Positions 8,924-17,120 of a stretch of DNA of 35,036 nt are shown one piece after another. The stretch comes from an uncultured Alphaproteobacteria bacterium. Lineage in GTDB: Bacteria > Pseudomonadota > Alphaproteobacteria > Puniceispirillales > Marisalimonadaceae. The notes under the pieces were generated by a model. It saw nothing but the letters and a program-made list of their open reading frames with translations. It was not told the origin of the DNA and did no database searches. The translations under genes and the position numbers were made by a program. The stretch's first letter is position 1. Each line of letters begins with the position of its first letter. The stretch lies in NCBI GenBank assembly GCA_937142855.1, contig CAKZQZ010000008.1, positions 1-35,036 of the forward strand, in the 5' to 3' direction.

Positions 8924-9796
8924 TTAAATAGGATGTTTTTTTATATATTCTCGCCAAGCGGTAAAAAGTCCTGCGCCAATGACTATGGTGACACCTACAA
9001 CTATCATTAAATCAATGCTTTCTGAAAAAATTGTTACACCTATTATGGAACCAAAAACTAGCTGAAGATATGAAAATGGTTGAATAACTGAAGCCTCTGC
9101 AACCTGTAATGTTTTGACCATCATAAAATGTGAGCTAGCGCTTAACACACACATAATTAGAAGCCAGAGGAAATCTTCTTTTAGAATATTTTCCCAAATA
9201 AAAAAACTGATGATAGTCATTGTAACAGATCCTCCGATACCTGCCCAAAAAAAACTTGTAATGGCTTTGTCAAGCCTGGAGACATAACGAGTAAGAATTA
9301 AGTATACCGCAAACATGATTGCCCCAACTAGAGCATATATAGCCCCTTCAGAAATCACATTGGTTGTTGGCCTTAATATGATTATAACACCAACAAAGCC
9401 GATAAAAATAGCTGTCCATCTTCGCCAACCAAACTTTTCACCTAGAAAAGGAACTGATAAACCGGCTACTATTAAAGGATAGCATGCTATAATTGCATGG
9501 GTTTCAACCAACCCTAATAATGTGAAAGTGTAAACTACCAAACAATTATTTAAAGATAAAATGAGACCTCTTGAAAATTGAGTAAATGGCTGTTTAGTGT
9601 ACAAAATCTTTTGAAAGCTATCCTTAACAAACAAACAGGTTATTGCCATGACTATGGCAATAAACCAGTAGCGCATTGTAACCAAGGTAAACACATTATT
9701 GTTCTCTGCCAAATATCTTGAAACGCCATCCATAGTCGAAAACATAAAAGTTGTAACCACCATTAGACCAATTCCTAAAAGGACATTATTTTGCAT
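8924..9796 (-). CDS. DMT-superfamily (EamA) membrane transporter
   Basis: 290 residues with about ten hydrophobic segments in two five-helix repeats, each EamA-like (MVVTTFMFSTMDGVSRYLA… and GAIYALVGAIMFAVYLILTRYVSR). PLIVAGLSVPFLGEKFGWRRW and LQLVFGSIIGVTIFSESID are the conserved ends of the two repeats. Inner-membrane metabolite exporter or uptake carrier; substrate unknown. It lies between the terminator of the dapA-like operon and the alcohol dehydrogenase gene, 63 bases upstream of the latter. Confidence 0.88.
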   Translation of the reverse strand: MQNNVLLGIGLMVVTTFMFSTMDGVSRYLAENNNVFTLVTMRYWFIAIVMAITCLFVKDSFQKILYTKQPFTQFSRGLILSLNNCLVVYTFTLLGLVETHAIIACYPLIVAGLSVPFLGEKFGWRRWTAIFIGFVGVIIILRPTTNVISEGAIYALVGAIMFAVYLILTRYVSRLDKAITSFFWAGIGGSVTMTIISFFIWENILKEDFLWLLIMCVLSASSHFMMVKTLQVAEASVIQPFSYLQLVFGSIIGVTIFSESIDLMIVVGVTIVIGAGLFTAWREYIKKHPI

Positions 9797-9861
9797 TTAA
9801 AAAAAACTCTATTTTAGAAGTGAAGTGGCATTATATATCTTTAGTTAAAACTAACAATCAA

Positions 9862-9889
9862 TAAAAAAATAGAGGCCAATGGCCTCTAT
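9862..9889 (-). terminator. Rho-independent terminator of the csaA/dapA-like operon
   Basis: An inverted repeat ATAGAGGCC-AAT-GGCCTCTAT (9869-9889) is followed on the minus strand by seven T residues (9862-9868). It is 63 bases past the stop of the dapA-like gene and upstream of the transporter gene. Confidence 0.85.
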
Positions 9890-9951
9890 ATAATTTGGGG
9901 AAATTTTGTAATTTACTTTCTATAATATATTACGTCATCAAGTTAAAATGT

Positions 9952-10875
9952 TTAATTATTTAATAAATTATTCTGCAATTTAAAAATTTTGTTTATATGA
10001 CTTTCTGCTTCATCATTTTGAAATTTATCAAAATCCTTTATAGGTGACCTGCAAAAATTAGTTGCAAAGATTTCTTCTTTTACCCTTAAGGTTTTATAAA
10101 ATTTGATTGAAATATCAATATGCTGGTGAGCAAATGATAATGTTGGCAGCATTTCATAAAAAAGGTTTTTTGCTTCTTCAAATTTATTTGCAACAAAAAG
10201 ATTATAAATCTTATTGTACAATATTTCCATCGTAGATGGAATGAAAGCATGAACACCCCTATGAAGAGCCTCCATCATTCCCATTATTGCCCAACCACCA
10301 CTTAGATGTATTTCGTTATTTGTAGCTTCCAAAACTCTGGTATATTTTGGACCAGAGTTTAGTACTTCAATTTTTAACCCCTTAAATTTTTTGATTTTAT
10401 TATACAACATTAAAATATCTTCATCTCTCATTCCATTGTCAGTCCAGGACAAATCCTGAATCATCAGATATTTTGGACCCACTTCAGCAATTTGTTGAAA
10501 ACACTCTAAAAGTTCATCCCCATAAACATTATCTGGAACTTGGCACAAAATCCATTCAGCTCCAGCTTCTTTTGCTAAAATAGATAAGGCAATTCTGTCT
10601 TTTTGCTCTTTTGCGCTACAGCTTACAATTGTAGGTATCCTATTTCCATTATATCTAATAGATTCCTTTATTATCAGTTTCTTTTCATTAATAGATAAAC
10701 TTGAGTTTTCTCCAGCAACAGCCCCTACTAACATCCCAGCACACCCAGTGGAAATAGTATGATCAATTAGTTTTTTCAGACTGTATAAATCAATTTTATT
10801 ATCTTTAGAAAAAGGCGTATGAAGACTAGGAATAATTCCTCTCATACTAGTAATAATGTTATTTTCCTTAGCCAA
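9952..10875 (-). CDS. Dihydrodipicolinate synthase-family aldolase/lyase (DapA-like)
   Basis: 307 residues from TTG 10875, which has GGAA six bases upstream and overlaps the preceding gene's stop by 8 bases; ATG 10845 (MRGIIPSLHTPF) is an alternative that matches the family's usual start. (beta/alpha)8 enzyme: GIIPSLHTPF, the GAVAGE segment where DapA has the substrate-binding GTTGE, IVSCSAKEQKDRI, and Lys in FKGLKIEV as the probable Schiff-base lysine. The MIQD segment replaces the LYNVP segment of true DapA, so this is one of the sugar-acid or hydroxy-acid lyase relatives rather than the lysine-pathway enzyme. It is coupled to the CsaA-like gene. Confidence 0.8.
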   Translation of the reverse strand: MAKENNIITSMRGIIPSLHTPFSKDNKIDLYSLKKLIDHTISTGCAGMLVGAVAGENSSLSINEKKLIIKESIRYNGNRIPTIVSCSAKEQKDRIALSILAKEAGAEWILCQVPDNVYGDELLECFQQIAEVGPKYLMIQDLSWTDNGMRDEDILMLYNKIKKFKGLKIEVLNSGPKYTRVLEATNNEIHLSGGWAIMGMMEALHRGVHAFIPSTMEILYNKIYNLFVANKFEEAKNLFYEMLPTLSFAHQHIDISIKFYKTLRVKEEIFATNFCRSPIKDFDKFQNDEAESHINKIFKLQNNLLNN

Positions 10876-11215
10876 TTAAAGTTCCATTTTCAAGAGTTAT
10901 GTCTGTACGTAATAAGTGGACATCTTTTCCTGAAATAGCTCCTAAAACTAAAACTTCAGATGTAAAGCCTGCTACTTTTTTTGAAGGTAAATTACAGACA
11001 GCTATAACCTGTCTTCCAATTAATTCACTCGTAGAATAATTAGTGACTTGTGCAGATGTGGATTTCATACCCAATTCATTACCAAAATCTATTTTTAAAA
11101 TATAAGCAGGGTTTTTTGCTTTTATGTTAGGTCTTGCTTCAACAATTGTTCCTAATACAATATTGAGTTTTGTAAAATCACTGATAGAAACTTCTTCTTT
11201 ATTTAATGATTTCAT
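10868..11215 (-). CDS. CsaA-like tRNA-binding domain protein
   Basis: 115 residues forming one OB-fold of the EMAP/CsaA/MetG C-terminal type: LNIVLGTIVEARPNIKAKNPAYILKIDFG, STSAQVTNYSTSELIGRQVIAVCNLPSKKVAGFTSEVLVLG. Length and motifs fit CsaA, a tRNA-binding/secretion-chaperone family protein of uncertain role. Its stop codon overlaps the TTG of the dapA-like gene by 8 bases, so the two are translationally coupled. Confidence 0.85.
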   Translation of the reverse strand: MKSLNKEEVSISDFTKLNIVLGTIVEARPNIKAKNPAYILKIDFGNELGMKSTSAQVTNYSTSELIGRQVIAVCNLPSKKVAGFTSEVLVLGAISGKDVHLLRTDITLENGTLIG

Positions 11216-11241
11216 TATTAAAATATCTCATTACTTTAAGT

Positions 11242-11568
11242 TTATTTTTCTAGCTTTGACATGTTTTGAACCATTTGTGATTTCAATAATCCACCTGAGT
11301 CAATTACAATATTACGATACATAACATCGCCATCAACTACGCCTGTTGATTTCAAATGTAAGTTTTCAGTCTGTATATCTGCATTAATTTCACCTTCAAC
11401 AACAATGTTTTGAGCGGAAACAAAACCTACAAGAATACCTGATTTTTTGATATGTAAATTGGTAACGTTAAGTGAACCTTCAAAACTTCCATGCAACTCT
11501 AAGTCACCTGAACCTGAATAGGTGCCTTTAAAAAAAGAATCTTCTTTAATTTTAATTGCCTGCTTCAA
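11242..11568 (-). CDS. Bactofilin (DUF583) cytoskeletal protein
   Basis: 108 residues of a right-handed beta-helix with hydrophobic six-residue rungs: FKGTYSGSGDLELHGSFEGSLNVTNLHIKKSGILVGFVSAQNIVVEGEINADI. This is the bactofilin core, which self-assembles into filaments on the inner membrane. Flanks are very short. The start is TTG 11568, supported by AGGAA five bases upstream; no ATG fits. It lies 26 bases upstream of the CsaA-like gene in the same direction. Confidence 0.88.
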   Translation of the reverse strand: MKQAIKIKEDSFFKGTYSGSGDLELHGSFEGSLNVTNLHIKKSGILVGFVSAQNIVVEGEINADIQTENLHLKSTGVVDGDVMYRNIVIDSGGLLKSQMVQNMSKLEK

Positions 11569-11633
11569 ATAAATTCCTATGAATAATTACGTTTAATCAA
11601 GATTATGTTATTTAATAAACTCTTAAGAGATTT

Positions 11634-11993
11634 TTATTCGTTATTCCCAACACATTTCAAGATAAATTCATTAGCATATATCTCATTATAGCTACTTTTA
11701 ACTGACCTGAAAATAGAATTAAACACTAATGTGTTATCCTTAATAATAAATATGTAATTAAGAATAGGATCGTTTTCATCTGATGCTTTTTTAATTGCCA
11801 TTAAATTTATCTCAGAATTATCAATAATCTTATATTCTTGCACCAAGCCTCTGTCATTTATATATGTCAGCAACTCATCTTTAATAGATATTTTTGACAA
11901 ACGACTGTATTTTTTATCAACACAAGAGTATTCTGATCCGTATGATGACAAAGAGTAAAAACAGAGAAAAAGAATTGTATATAAAATTCTCAT
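11634..11993 (-). CDS. Small secreted/periplasmic protein, unknown
   Basis: 119 residues; ATG 11993 follows AGGA. A signal peptide is evident (MRILYTILFLCFYSLSSYGS, likely cleavage after YGS). The mature part is about 100 residues with a cysteine near each end (YSCVDKK and FILKCVG), which could form a disulfide. No family is recognised. It precedes the bactofilin gene with a 65-base gap. Confidence 0.6.
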   Translation of the reverse strand: MRILYTILFLCFYSLSSYGSEYSCVDKKYSRLSKISIKDELLTYINDRGLVQEYKIIDNSEINLMAIKKASDENDPILNYIFIIKDNTLVFNSIFRSVKSSYNEIYANEFILKCVGNNE

Positions 11994-12070
11994 TATAAAT
12001 CCTTTTTTTAAAAAATTTTAGCTTCATATGTTTTAATATATATTTAAATAACAATTAACAAATTTTAATT

Positions 12071-12208
12071 ATGAAAAAACAAACCAATACTTTATTTATT
12101 TTTTGGGGTTTAGCTTTTATTTTAGTTGCTTGTCTACTTCCTTTTATGGCTAGAGAAAATAATTTTCTTAACCAATTTTTATCCTATTGTATAACATTTA
12201 TAAAATAG
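12071..12208 (+). CDS. 45-residue single-pass membrane protein
   Basis: A short frame from ATG to TAG: MKKQTNTLFIFWGLAF…, with a hydrophobic helix around residues 8-26 and then a polar loop and a second weakly hydrophobic tail ending in CITFIK. The positive N-terminus and single helix are typical of small membrane proteins. No clear Shine-Dalgarno is visible. It sits 51 bases upstream of the SCO1 gene in the same direction, so a link with cytochrome oxidase assembly is possible but only inferred from position. Confidence 0.45.
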   Translation: MKKQTNTLFIFWGLAFILVACLLPFMARENNFLNQFLSYCITFIK

Positions 12209-12259
12209 TTATATCTTGAAATTTTAACAAAATCACATAAATCTCGGACATTAAATTTT

Positions 12260-12865
12260 ATGTTATATCAAACAAAGAAAAAATTAATTCTAGTATCAAT
12301 TATATTGTCATTTGCGGTTATTTTGGTAGCAACCTTTCTTTTCGCTGAACATTTATCTCGACAAAACTCTCCAAAAAAAATGTCAGATATTCTTAATAAG
12401 GTTATCTTAAAAGATCATAATGGTAATCGTTTTAAAGAACAAAGTTTAAATAACAATCCATCTTTATTATTTTTTGGCTTTACACACTGCCCTGAAATAT
12501 GCCCAACAACACTTACAGAGTTGTCTACAATTATAGGAAACCTGAAAAACAAAATTAAACCCACAAATATAATTTTTGTTACACTTGACCCCCAAAGGGA
12601 TACACAAGAATATTTAAAAGACTATATTCAGTATTTTAACGGTAACATCATAGCTGTAACTGGAGAAGATATAGAAATTAAAAAATTAGCTGACAATTGG
12701 AACGTTTTTTTTGAAAGAGTAAATACTTCAGATAATGACTACACATTTAATCATACAGCAACTGTATTTATGCTAGATCAAAAAGGTATTTTTAGAGGAA
12801 CTATTGCTTGGGGAGAGAACCCAAACTCTATAAGTCAAAAAATTATTAACCTTAATAAGCACTAA
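12260..12865 (+). CDS. SCO1/SenC/PrrC copper chaperone-like protein
   Basis: 201 residues: an N-terminal membrane anchor (about 9-29) and a thioredoxin-like domain. Copper-binding Cys-x3-Cys is present in FTHCPEICPTTL and the distal histidine in FNHTATVFML; VTLDPQRDT is the conserved loop. SCO proteins deliver copper to, or reduce, the CuA site of cytochrome c oxidase from the periplasmic face. No oxidase genes are in the window. The last 4 bases overlap the stop of modA on the other strand. Confidence 0.92.
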   Translation: MLYQTKKKLILVSIILSFAVILVATFLFAEHLSRQNSPKKMSDILNKVILKDHNGNRFKEQSLNNNPSLLFFGFTHCPEICPTTLTELSTIIGNLKNKIKPTNIIFVTLDPQRDTQEYLKDYIQYFNGNIIAVTGEDIEIKKLADNWNVFFERVNTSDNDYTFNHTATVFMLDQKGIFRGTIAWGENPNSISQKIINLNKH

Positions 12866-13644
12866 TTGAAAACGTAACCAAATTTTTTTAATTTTTCCCT
12901 AACATGCTCTGAAGCAAGAAAACTTAGAAAGTCTATAGCTTCCTTTTTATGTTTTCCATTATTAAGCAAAATAGCATCTTGTTTAATTGGGGAATATAAA
13001 CTTTGAGGCACTTCCCAAACTTTTCCTTTTTGGTTTTTGATTATAAAGTCAGACTTCGATATAAAACCTAAATCTAAATTGCCAAAATAACTCATAATGA
13101 ATACTTGATTAACATTTTTGCTTAAAATTAACCTTGGTAATAATTTGTCAAACACATTTAGAGAGCGTAAAACTTGCTGAGCTGCATTCCCATAAGGTAC
13201 GTATTTAGGGTTTCCAATTCCTATATATTTAATATTATTAGATGTTAAAACTTGAGGAAAGTTTTTATCGAAAAGAAATTTGTTAGTAGTAAATATAAGT
13301 AATTTTCCTGTAGCATAGGTGAAACGACTTCCTTTAATCCCTTTTTGAGAGAACTCTATTTTTTTAGGTAATTTTTGATCGCCTGACAAAAAAATATCCA
13401 GAGGTGCACCATTGATGATTTGAGAATAAAGACTTCCACTTGAGCCACTTGAAATAAATATTTTAGTTTTATTTTGAGTTTCAAAAGATTTTTTTAAACT
13501 ATTTAATGGTGTTAAGAAATTTGAAGCCACTGCTATATAAATATCATCTGCTAATATTTTATTTAATGGCAACCCTATTTGTAAAAAAAATATAATTGAA
13601 ACGTAAAATAAGTTGTTTCGTATTTTAAATAACTTGAGAAACAT
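12862..13644 (-). CDS. modA: Molybdate ABC transporter substrate-binding protein (ModA-like)
   Basis: 260 residues with a signal peptide (hydrophobic stretch about 14-31, then ADDIYIAVASNF). ModA family hallmarks: AVASNFLTPLNSLKKSFE, ISSGSSGSLYSQIINGAPLDIFLSGD (oxyanion-contacting serines), GNPKYVPYGNAAQQVL, and DLGFISKSD. It is a periplasmic binding protein for molybdate or tungstate. The permease and ATPase genes (modB, modC) are not next to it. The next two upstream genes in the same direction are a small membrane protein and a MOSC-domain protein, which also concerns molybdenum cofactor. Confidence 0.88.
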   Translation of the reverse strand: MFLKLFKIRNNLFYVSIIFFLQIGLPLNKILADDIYIAVASNFLTPLNSLKKSFETQNKTKIFISSGSSGSLYSQIINGAPLDIFLSGDQKLPKKIEFSQKGIKGSRFTYATGKLLIFTTNKFLFDKNFPQVLTSNNIKYIGIGNPKYVPYGNAAQQVLRSLNVFDKLLPRLILSKNVNQVFIMSYFGNLDLGFISKSDFIIKNQKGKVWEVPQSLYSPIKQDAILLNNGKHKKEAIDFLSFLASEHVREKLKKFGYVFN

Positions 13645-13650
13645 AATTTA

Positions 13651-13929
13651 TTAACTGAAAAACGAAATTATATAATTATACAAAAAATATATTACTACTA
13701 TTAAAGAGATAAAAATAATTATTAATGTTTGAATATAATCTTTTATAAGCACTAGTATAAATTCTTTTGTTTGATTAGGGCCTAGAAAGACTAATAAATA
13801 AATCAAAGAAAAGGGAAACGTAATAAAAAATATAGATGAAACAAGCCAAAATTTTACAAATCCCATTTGTTCAAATTTATTTTTTTGCTTCTCTAAATTA
13901 TTCATTCTAACACTATATGAATCTATCAT
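13651..13929 (-). CDS. Small two-helix membrane protein, unknown
   Basis: 92 residues with two hydrophobic segments (about 28-48 and 62-86: FWLVSSIFFITFPFSLIYLLVF and TLIIIFISLIVVIYFL). Met9 is an alternative start. It is placed tightly between modA (6 bases) and the MOSC gene (26 bases), so probably in one transcript. I cannot assign it to ModB: it is too short and lacks the permease loop. Confidence 0.5.
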   Translation of the reverse strand: MIDSYSVRMNNLEKQKNKFEQMGFVKFWLVSSIFFITFPFSLIYLLVFLGPNQTKEFILVLIKDYIQTLIIIFISLIVVIYFLYNYIISFFS

Positions 13930-13955
13930 TTTAGGATGAAAAAATATGATAAATT

Positions 13956-14732
13956 TTATATTATCTCCAAACGGTCATTAATAGAAACCAAACCACCTTT
14001 AATAACTTGTGCATACACTCCTAAATCAAAATGCCCATAATTATTTTTGATTTCATTTGGGATATTTATATCTCTTTCAGCATTTTCAGGATTCACGTTA
14101 GTAGCACCACATCTTTGAGTTCTTTTAAAAACTTTTAAAATACTACTACCCAAAGCTATTTTTTTTCCAATCCAATCAAACTCCTCCCACGGTTCATTTC
14201 CATCAATTAAAAAATTAGCACGAAACCTGGTTGGAGAAATTTGTCTATCTAATTTACTTTCAAAGTCTTGGATTGACTTTAAATTGATAATTGAAATCAC
14301 TTTATCTGGTAAATCTGAGAAGGAGTGTTTTAGACGACTTGTCTTATTTTCCATGCCTCTTACTAGCATTGGTTTTTCTTCATGGCTTAAATTTAAATAT
14401 TTTTGAAAAAAATATTCTACATTACTAATGTTTTCTTGATTGATTAACTTTTCATTTAAAACTATTTGGTTATCAATTTTAATTTTTAGTTGTTGAGATG
14501 AACTATTAAATTCTGTTTTAAGTTTAGCTAATTTTTCTTCCTTAACTAATGCTAAAAAATTTGTTTTCTTTAGATAAACTGGATTCTCAGGGTCATAATT
14601 GACATTTGATCTTGCAAATGCAAATTCACGATCCCCTGGCAGGACTTGATTTGTCTGTAAAAAAACATTCTCAAGACTTTCTCCTGAAAGCCCCTTAATT
14701 GGGTATTTTGTAATGTGTTTAATAATATTCAT
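13956..14732 (-). CDS. MOSC-domain protein (molybdenum cofactor-binding, YcbX/mARC-like)
   Basis: 258 residues. N-terminal MOSC_N beta barrel (ITKYPIKGLSGESLENVFLQTNQVLPGDREFAFAR) is followed by the MOSC domain with SPTRFRANFLIDG, EFDWIGKKIALGSSILKVFKRTQRCGATNVNPENAERD. The conserved Cys in RCGATN is the expected molybdenum ligand. Members of this group reduce N-hydroxylated compounds or carry sulfurated Moco. It is in the same run as modA, consistent with molybdenum use. Confidence 0.88.
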   Translation of the reverse strand: MNIIKHITKYPIKGLSGESLENVFLQTNQVLPGDREFAFARSNVNYDPENPVYLKKTNFLALVKEEKLAKLKTEFNSSSQQLKIKIDNQIVLNEKLINQENISNVEYFFQKYLNLSHEEKPMLVRGMENKTSRLKHSFSDLPDKVISIINLKSIQDFESKLDRQISPTRFRANFLIDGNEPWEEFDWIGKKIALGSSILKVFKRTQRCGATNVNPENAERDINIPNEIKNNYGHFDLGVYAQVIKGGLVSINDRLEII

Positions 14733-14811
14733 TTTTAAAAAATTTTATTTAAGAGCATTTGTGTAGTATATGTCTATTAAAAATTTTTAATATAAAAATT
14801 TGGAGGTAAAA

Positions 14812-15468
14812 CTGAATTTAAATTTTTTAAAACCTTTACCAGACTTTTTAATTAAACGATATTATGGTTGGAAAGCCACCACATTTGTAAATAGCAAAAG
14901 CTGGTATCATAAATTAGCTGAAGATGGTCAACACCCCAGAGCAATGATTATATCCTGTTGTGACAGTAGAGTTCATGTCACTTCTATTTTTGGCTCAGAT
15001 GCTGGAGAGTTTTTTATTCATAGAAATATAGCTAATTTAATTCCTCCATTTAAAAAAGACGAAGATTACCATGGTACTTCAGCTGCTATAGAGTATGCGG
15101 TTAAAAGCTTAAAAATCCCTCATATAATTATACTTGGGCATTCCACATGTGGAGGGGTAAAAGCTAGTTATGATTATTTTTCAGGCCGTAACAAAGAATT
15201 AAAAGAAAATAGTAATTTTGTTGCCTCATGGTTAGAGATCCTTAGACCTAGTTTTAATGATCTTAAAGAGGACGTTAAAGAGGAAGAAAAAATAAAGTCC
15301 TTAGAAAAAGGAGCTATTCTAACCTCAATAAAGAATCTAACCACCTTTCCGTTTGTAAAAGAAGCCTTAGATAATGGATCTTTGAGTATTCATGGCTTAT
15401 GGCATAACATAGGCACAGGCGAATTAATGTCTTATGACAGCAAATCTAAAAAATTTATTTTTGTATAA
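14812..15468 (+). CDS. Beta-class carbonic anhydrase, apparent CTG start
   Basis: Zinc ligands Cys49 (CCDSR), His110 and Cys113 (GHSTCGG), with the Asp51-Arg53 dyad; GEFFIHRNIANLIPP and GTSAAIEYAVKSL complete the family pattern. It interconverts CO2 and bicarbonate. Start: GGAGG at 14802-14806 lies five bases before CTG 14812. No ATG, GTG or TTG follows closely. The only standard alternative, TTG 14800, precedes and overlaps that site and has no site of its own. CTG would give a 218-residue protein beginning close to the usual family start (…LKPLPDFLIKRY). It is divergent from the MOSC gene. Confidence 0.92.
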   Translation: MNLNFLKPLPDFLIKRYYGWKATTFVNSKSWYHKLAEDGQHPRAMIISCCDSRVHVTSIFGSDAGEFFIHRNIANLIPPFKKDEDYHGTSAAIEYAVKSLKIPHIIILGHSTCGGVKASYDYFSGRNKELKENSNFVASWLEILRPSFNDLKEDVKEEEKIKSLEKGAILTSIKNLTTFPFVKEALDNGSLSIHGLWHNIGTGELMSYDSKSKKFIFV

Positions 15469-15476
15469 ATTAATAG

Positions 15477-15899
15477 TTAAGAAGCCACTTCAAATAAGAC
15501 ATCTGGGTTTGACATAGTTTTGATTTCTAAGACATTGCCATTTGGATCCTCTACAAAGAAAGTTTCTTGTTCAAATTGTGAACCTATAAATCTTCTGTAT
15601 GGTTTATCAAAATAGTCTATGTCACTAGCTTCAATTCTTTTCTTTACTTCTTCAAAGTCTCTTGCTTCTAGGTGAACACCAAAATGAGGAACACAAACAT
15701 CACCCATATCTACATCGTGCCTCTCTCTAAACTGTTTAGACTTAGTTTCATGGAGAGTGAGCTCATTACCCCAAAAATTTATATCTATCCATCTACCTTC
15801 TTCTTGGTTGCCAGTTGAACAACCTAAAATATCACAGTAAAAACCTAAGGCTGTTTTAATATCCCCTGCCGGTATAGCTAAATGAAAGCAATTAGTCAT
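15477..15899 (-). CDS. VOC (glyoxalase/dioxygenase superfamily) protein
   Basis: 140 residues with the vicinal-oxygen-chelate fold: CFHLAIPAGDIKTALGFYCDILGC at the start (metal-ligand His6), PHFGVHLEARDFEEVKKRIE in the middle, and ETFFVEDPNGNVLEIKTM at the end (Glu ligand). It is a metal-dependent lyase or dioxygenase of unknown substrate. It converges with the carbonic anhydrase (8-base gap) and is divergent from the alpha/beta hydrolase. Confidence 0.85.
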   Translation of the reverse strand: MTNCFHLAIPAGDIKTALGFYCDILGCSTGNQEEGRWIDINFWGNELTLHETKSKQFRERHDVDMGDVCVPHFGVHLEARDFEEVKKRIEASDIDYFDKPYRRFIGSQFEQETFFVEDPNGNVLEIKTMSNPDVLFEVAS

Positions 15900-16028
15900 A
15901 TTTAAATCCTTTTTTAAAAATATAATTATATATGTTTTAAGAACTTACTCAATTTGATTTTTTATAAAATATATAAATGTTAATATAACAAGATTGAATA
16001 TTAAATATTTATTTAGGAGGCTTTCTAA

Positions 16029-16841
16029 TTGCAAGAGATTAAATACATTGAACAAGGAAATGAGGAAAACTGTTTATTTTTAATACATGGCTTTTGCAGT
16101 GGTCCAGAAGATTGGATTAATCAAATTAATTTTTTCAGTCAACACTTTACTGTTATCGCGCCTACTCTTAGAGGGCACGATGGGAAAAATATTAATAGTC
16201 GTCCAATGAGTATTGAACAACTGTCAAATGATTGCGTAGAAATTATAAAAGAAAGAAAATTTAAAAAAATTATACTGGCTGGTCACAGCATGGGAACTAG
16301 AGTGGCTATAGACATGGCTAGCAAAATCAAAAATCTCTATGGTTTAATTCTTGTTGATGGAAGCAGATTTAGTAATTATGAAACTTATTTTGATGAACTG
16401 AGTTCTTTTGAAAATTCATTAAATGGTCAAGATTATGAAACCATCTTAAGACAAATGTTTTCATCCATGTTTTTTTCTCCTAAATATGATCATCATAAAA
16501 GAAGAATTGTCACTCGAGCTATCAATGTGCCTAAGAATTATTCCTTAACTCTTAGACGAAATACTATTTGGTATGATAGTCATTGCGTAGAAAATTACTT
16601 AAAAGCTTTAAACACGCCTATCTTATTACTTCATAGTACTAAAATAGATAAACAAAATGGTAGGGTTCCTATCAAAAATTTAGATGATATACCCTACATT
16701 AATTTTATTAAATTATGGACAGAAAATACAAGATTGAAAATTTTTGAAGAAACTGGACATTATATTACAATAGAAGAACCAGAAATAGTTAATAAGCAAA
16801 TCACTGAATGGTTAGAAAGTTTAAAAATCCATCTCAGATAA
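16029..16841 (+). CDS. Alpha/beta hydrolase
   Basis: 270 residues from TTG 16029, which is supported by AGGAGG about nine bases upstream. Oxyanion motif LIHGFCSGPEDW, nucleophile elbow GHSMGTRVA (Ser near residue 87), and the catalytic His in EETGHYITIEEPE; PTLRGHDGK is the usual second-strand motif. Esterase, lactonase or ring-cleavage-product hydrolase are all possible. Its last 21 bases overlap the end of the DUF4387 gene on the other strand. Confidence 0.85.
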   Translation: MQEIKYIEQGNEENCLFLIHGFCSGPEDWINQINFFSQHFTVIAPTLRGHDGKNINSRPMSIEQLSNDCVEIIKERKFKKIILAGHSMGTRVAIDMASKIKNLYGLILVDGSRFSNYETYFDELSSFENSLNGQDYETILRQMFSSMFFSPKYDHHKRRIVTRAINVPKNYSLTLRRNTIWYDSHCVENYLKALNTPILLLHSTKIDKQNGRVPIKNLDDIPYINFIKLWTENTRLKIFEETGHYITIEEPEIVNKQITEWLESLKIHLR

Positions 16842-17120
16842 TAGAACTGCCATTTGAGCACCATGCATGTCTCTATCCAGAACATGACCTTGAGGTATTT
16901 TTCTCGGGAAAGAAAATTTAATAACATTTAACTTTTCAATCTCAAACCTCTTTAGATCTTGGCCTTTTACCTTTAATAAATCAGCTACTTTTTGATTATG
17001 TAAATTCAAACAAATATCCTTATAAACATCTATACTTCCACAAAAAATGTCAATTGTTATCCAGAAAGGGCCTGCATTTTTAGACCTTATTCTGGAAACT
17101 TTTTTACCTAATGTAGACAC
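16821..17120 (-). CDS. DUF4387 protein, partner of AtuA-family protein
   Basis: 99 residues beginning at GTG 17120 with AGAGG five bases upstream, directly abutting the AtuA stop codon. The pattern RIRSKNAGPFWITIDIFCG … FSFPRKIPQGHVLDRDMHGAQMAVLL is that of DUF4387. This small domain is often encoded immediately after an AtuA/DUF1446 protein or fused to it, so the two likely work as a complex. Catalytic role unknown. Confidence 0.85.
   Translation of the reverse strand: MSTLGKKVSRIRSKNAGPFWITIDIFCGSIDVYKDICLNLHNQKVADLLKVKGQDLKRFEIEKLNVIKFSFPRKIPQGHVLDRDMHGAQMAVLLSEMDF

Noticed and set aside
10845-10875. ATG 10845 as the definite start of the dapA-like gene
   Set aside because: It matches the family N-terminus, but TTG 10875 has the better-placed ribosome binding site and overlaps the upstream stop codon. 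Left as an alternative.
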